Positions 63,561-64,000 of a DNA stretch of 64,000 nucleotides are shown here, one piece after another. Made by a program: the position numbers and the translations under genes. The stretch spans positions 2,666,001 to 2,730,000 of the forward strand of contig NZ_CP080421.1 of the NCBI RefSeq assembly GCF_019457515.1. Reading direction: 5' to 3'. Origin of the DNA: Shewanella mesophila. Lineage in GTDB: Bacteria > Pseudomonadota > Gammaproteobacteria > Enterobacterales > Shewanellaceae. The notes below the pieces were generated by a model. It did no database searches, was not told the DNA's origin, and saw only the letters and a list, made by a program, of their open reading frames with translations. Positions within the stretch are counted from its first letter, which is position 1; each line of letters opens with the position of its first letter.

Positions 63561-64000
63561 TGGCCATTTTAGTCACTGGTGGTGCCGGATATATCGGCAG
63601 TCATACCGTCGTTGAGTTACTCAATGATAACCAAGAGGTCGTCATTATCGACAATTTGTCGAATTCGAGTGTTGAGGCGCTAGCACGAGTAGAGGCAATC
63701 ACAAGAAAGAAGGTCACCTTCTACCAAGGGGACGTACTCAACAAGGCTTTTTTACAAAAAGTCTTTACTGATCATACTATTGAGTCAGTGATCCATTTTG
63801 CCGGATTAAAAGCCGTTGGCGAATCGGTAGCACAGCCGCTGCGTTACTATGAAAACAATGTCACTGGCACCCTGATTTTATGTCAGGTCATGACTGAGTT
63901 TGATGTGAAAAACCTAGTTTTTAGTTCATCTGCGACCGTGTACGGCGACCCAGCAACACTGCCAATAACCGAAGACTTTCCCACGGGAGCAACTAACCCC
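63560..64000 (+). CDS. galE: UDP-glucose 4-epimerase, partial at the right edge
   Basis: Starts with ATG 63560 overlapping the galU stop and runs off the window after 147 codons. The beginning reads [20 protein letters not shown] (NAD-binding GxxGxxG), followed by IDNLSNS and [12 protein letters not shown], and ends in [10 protein letters not shown]; the catalytic YxxxK lies beyond the edge. It interconverts UDP-glucose and UDP-galactose, and galU-galE together supply UDP-sugars for surface polysaccharides. Confidence 0.93.
   Translation, partial: MAILVTGGAGYIGSHTVVELLNDNQEVVIIDNLSNSSVEALARVEAITRKKVTFYQGDVLNKAFLQKVFTDHTIESVIHFAGLKAVGESVAQPLRYYENNVTGTLILCQVMTEFDVKNLVFSSSATVYGDPATLPITEDFPTGATNP

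Overview
The window reads as a chromosomal segment of a marine gammaproteobacterium, most likely Shewanella or a close relative. This is inferred from moderate GC, the yejKLM block, a DUF2986 protein, a C4-dicarboxylate TRAP system with DctB/DctD, TyrR-linked aromatic amino acid catabolism, cytochrome P460, CheV and SstT. No phage, integrase, transposase or CRISPR array was seen. The left edge lies just upstream of a minus-strand gene outside the window (an SD-like sequence remains at 2-14), and the right edge cuts galE.

Region 1 (1-4.9 kb): YqfB, a DUF2986 protein, a MATE exporter, a voltage-gated-type K+ channel with a zinc ribbon, an L,D-transpeptidase and YecM, whose N-terminus carries a 15-nt tandem repeat. 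Region 2 (4.9-14.8 kb): one 12-gene minus-strand operon headed by an ECF sigma factor and its ChrR-type zinc anti-sigma. It continues with a DUF523/DUF1722 protein, photolyase, a SnoaL-like protein, an SDR, an FAD oxidoreductase, DUF1365, a CFA-synthase-like methyltransferase, DUF2878, a chalcone-isomerase-like protein and a DUF3833 lipoprotein. The genes overlap or nearly touch and a good ECF11-type promoter precedes the sigma gene. This is a photo-oxidative (singlet oxygen type) stress regulon that couples DNA photorepair to membrane lipid modification.

Region 3 (14.8-31.1 kb): a LON-domain protein, an M23 peptidase, a duplicated QueD-like protein, yejK/yejL/yejM, tRNA-Pro, a MITE-like element, a diguanylate cyclase, an alpha/beta hydrolase, NadE, AraC plus LysE exporter, an M14 peptidase and an RluA-type pseudouridine synthase. 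Region 4 (31.1-42.1 kb): SstT, CheV, a phospholipase D lipoprotein, a dual-specificity phosphatase, a DEAD-box helicase, an alkylation-repair pair (Ogt plus an Ada-AlkA fusion), an ABC exporter and cytochrome P460, followed by a second MITE-like element.

Region 5 (42.5-46.7 kb): an RNA-rich block around gltX. On the minus strand, tRNA-Ala(GGC), seven identical tRNA-Glu(TTC) genes at an exact 182-bp period and a second tRNA-Ala follow gltX from their own strong sigma-70 promoter. On the plus strand, six tRNA-Val(TAC) genes diverge from gltX. Region 6 (46.8-57.4 kb): an MFS pump, dctP-dctQ-dctM with a sigma-54 type promoter, dctB-dctD, a second MFS pump and a divergent LysR. Region 7 (57.4-64 kb): maiA-fahA, tyrR and phhA-phhB (phenylalanine/tyrosine breakdown) with candidate TyrR boxes and a CRP-like site, then galU-galE for UDP-sugar supply.
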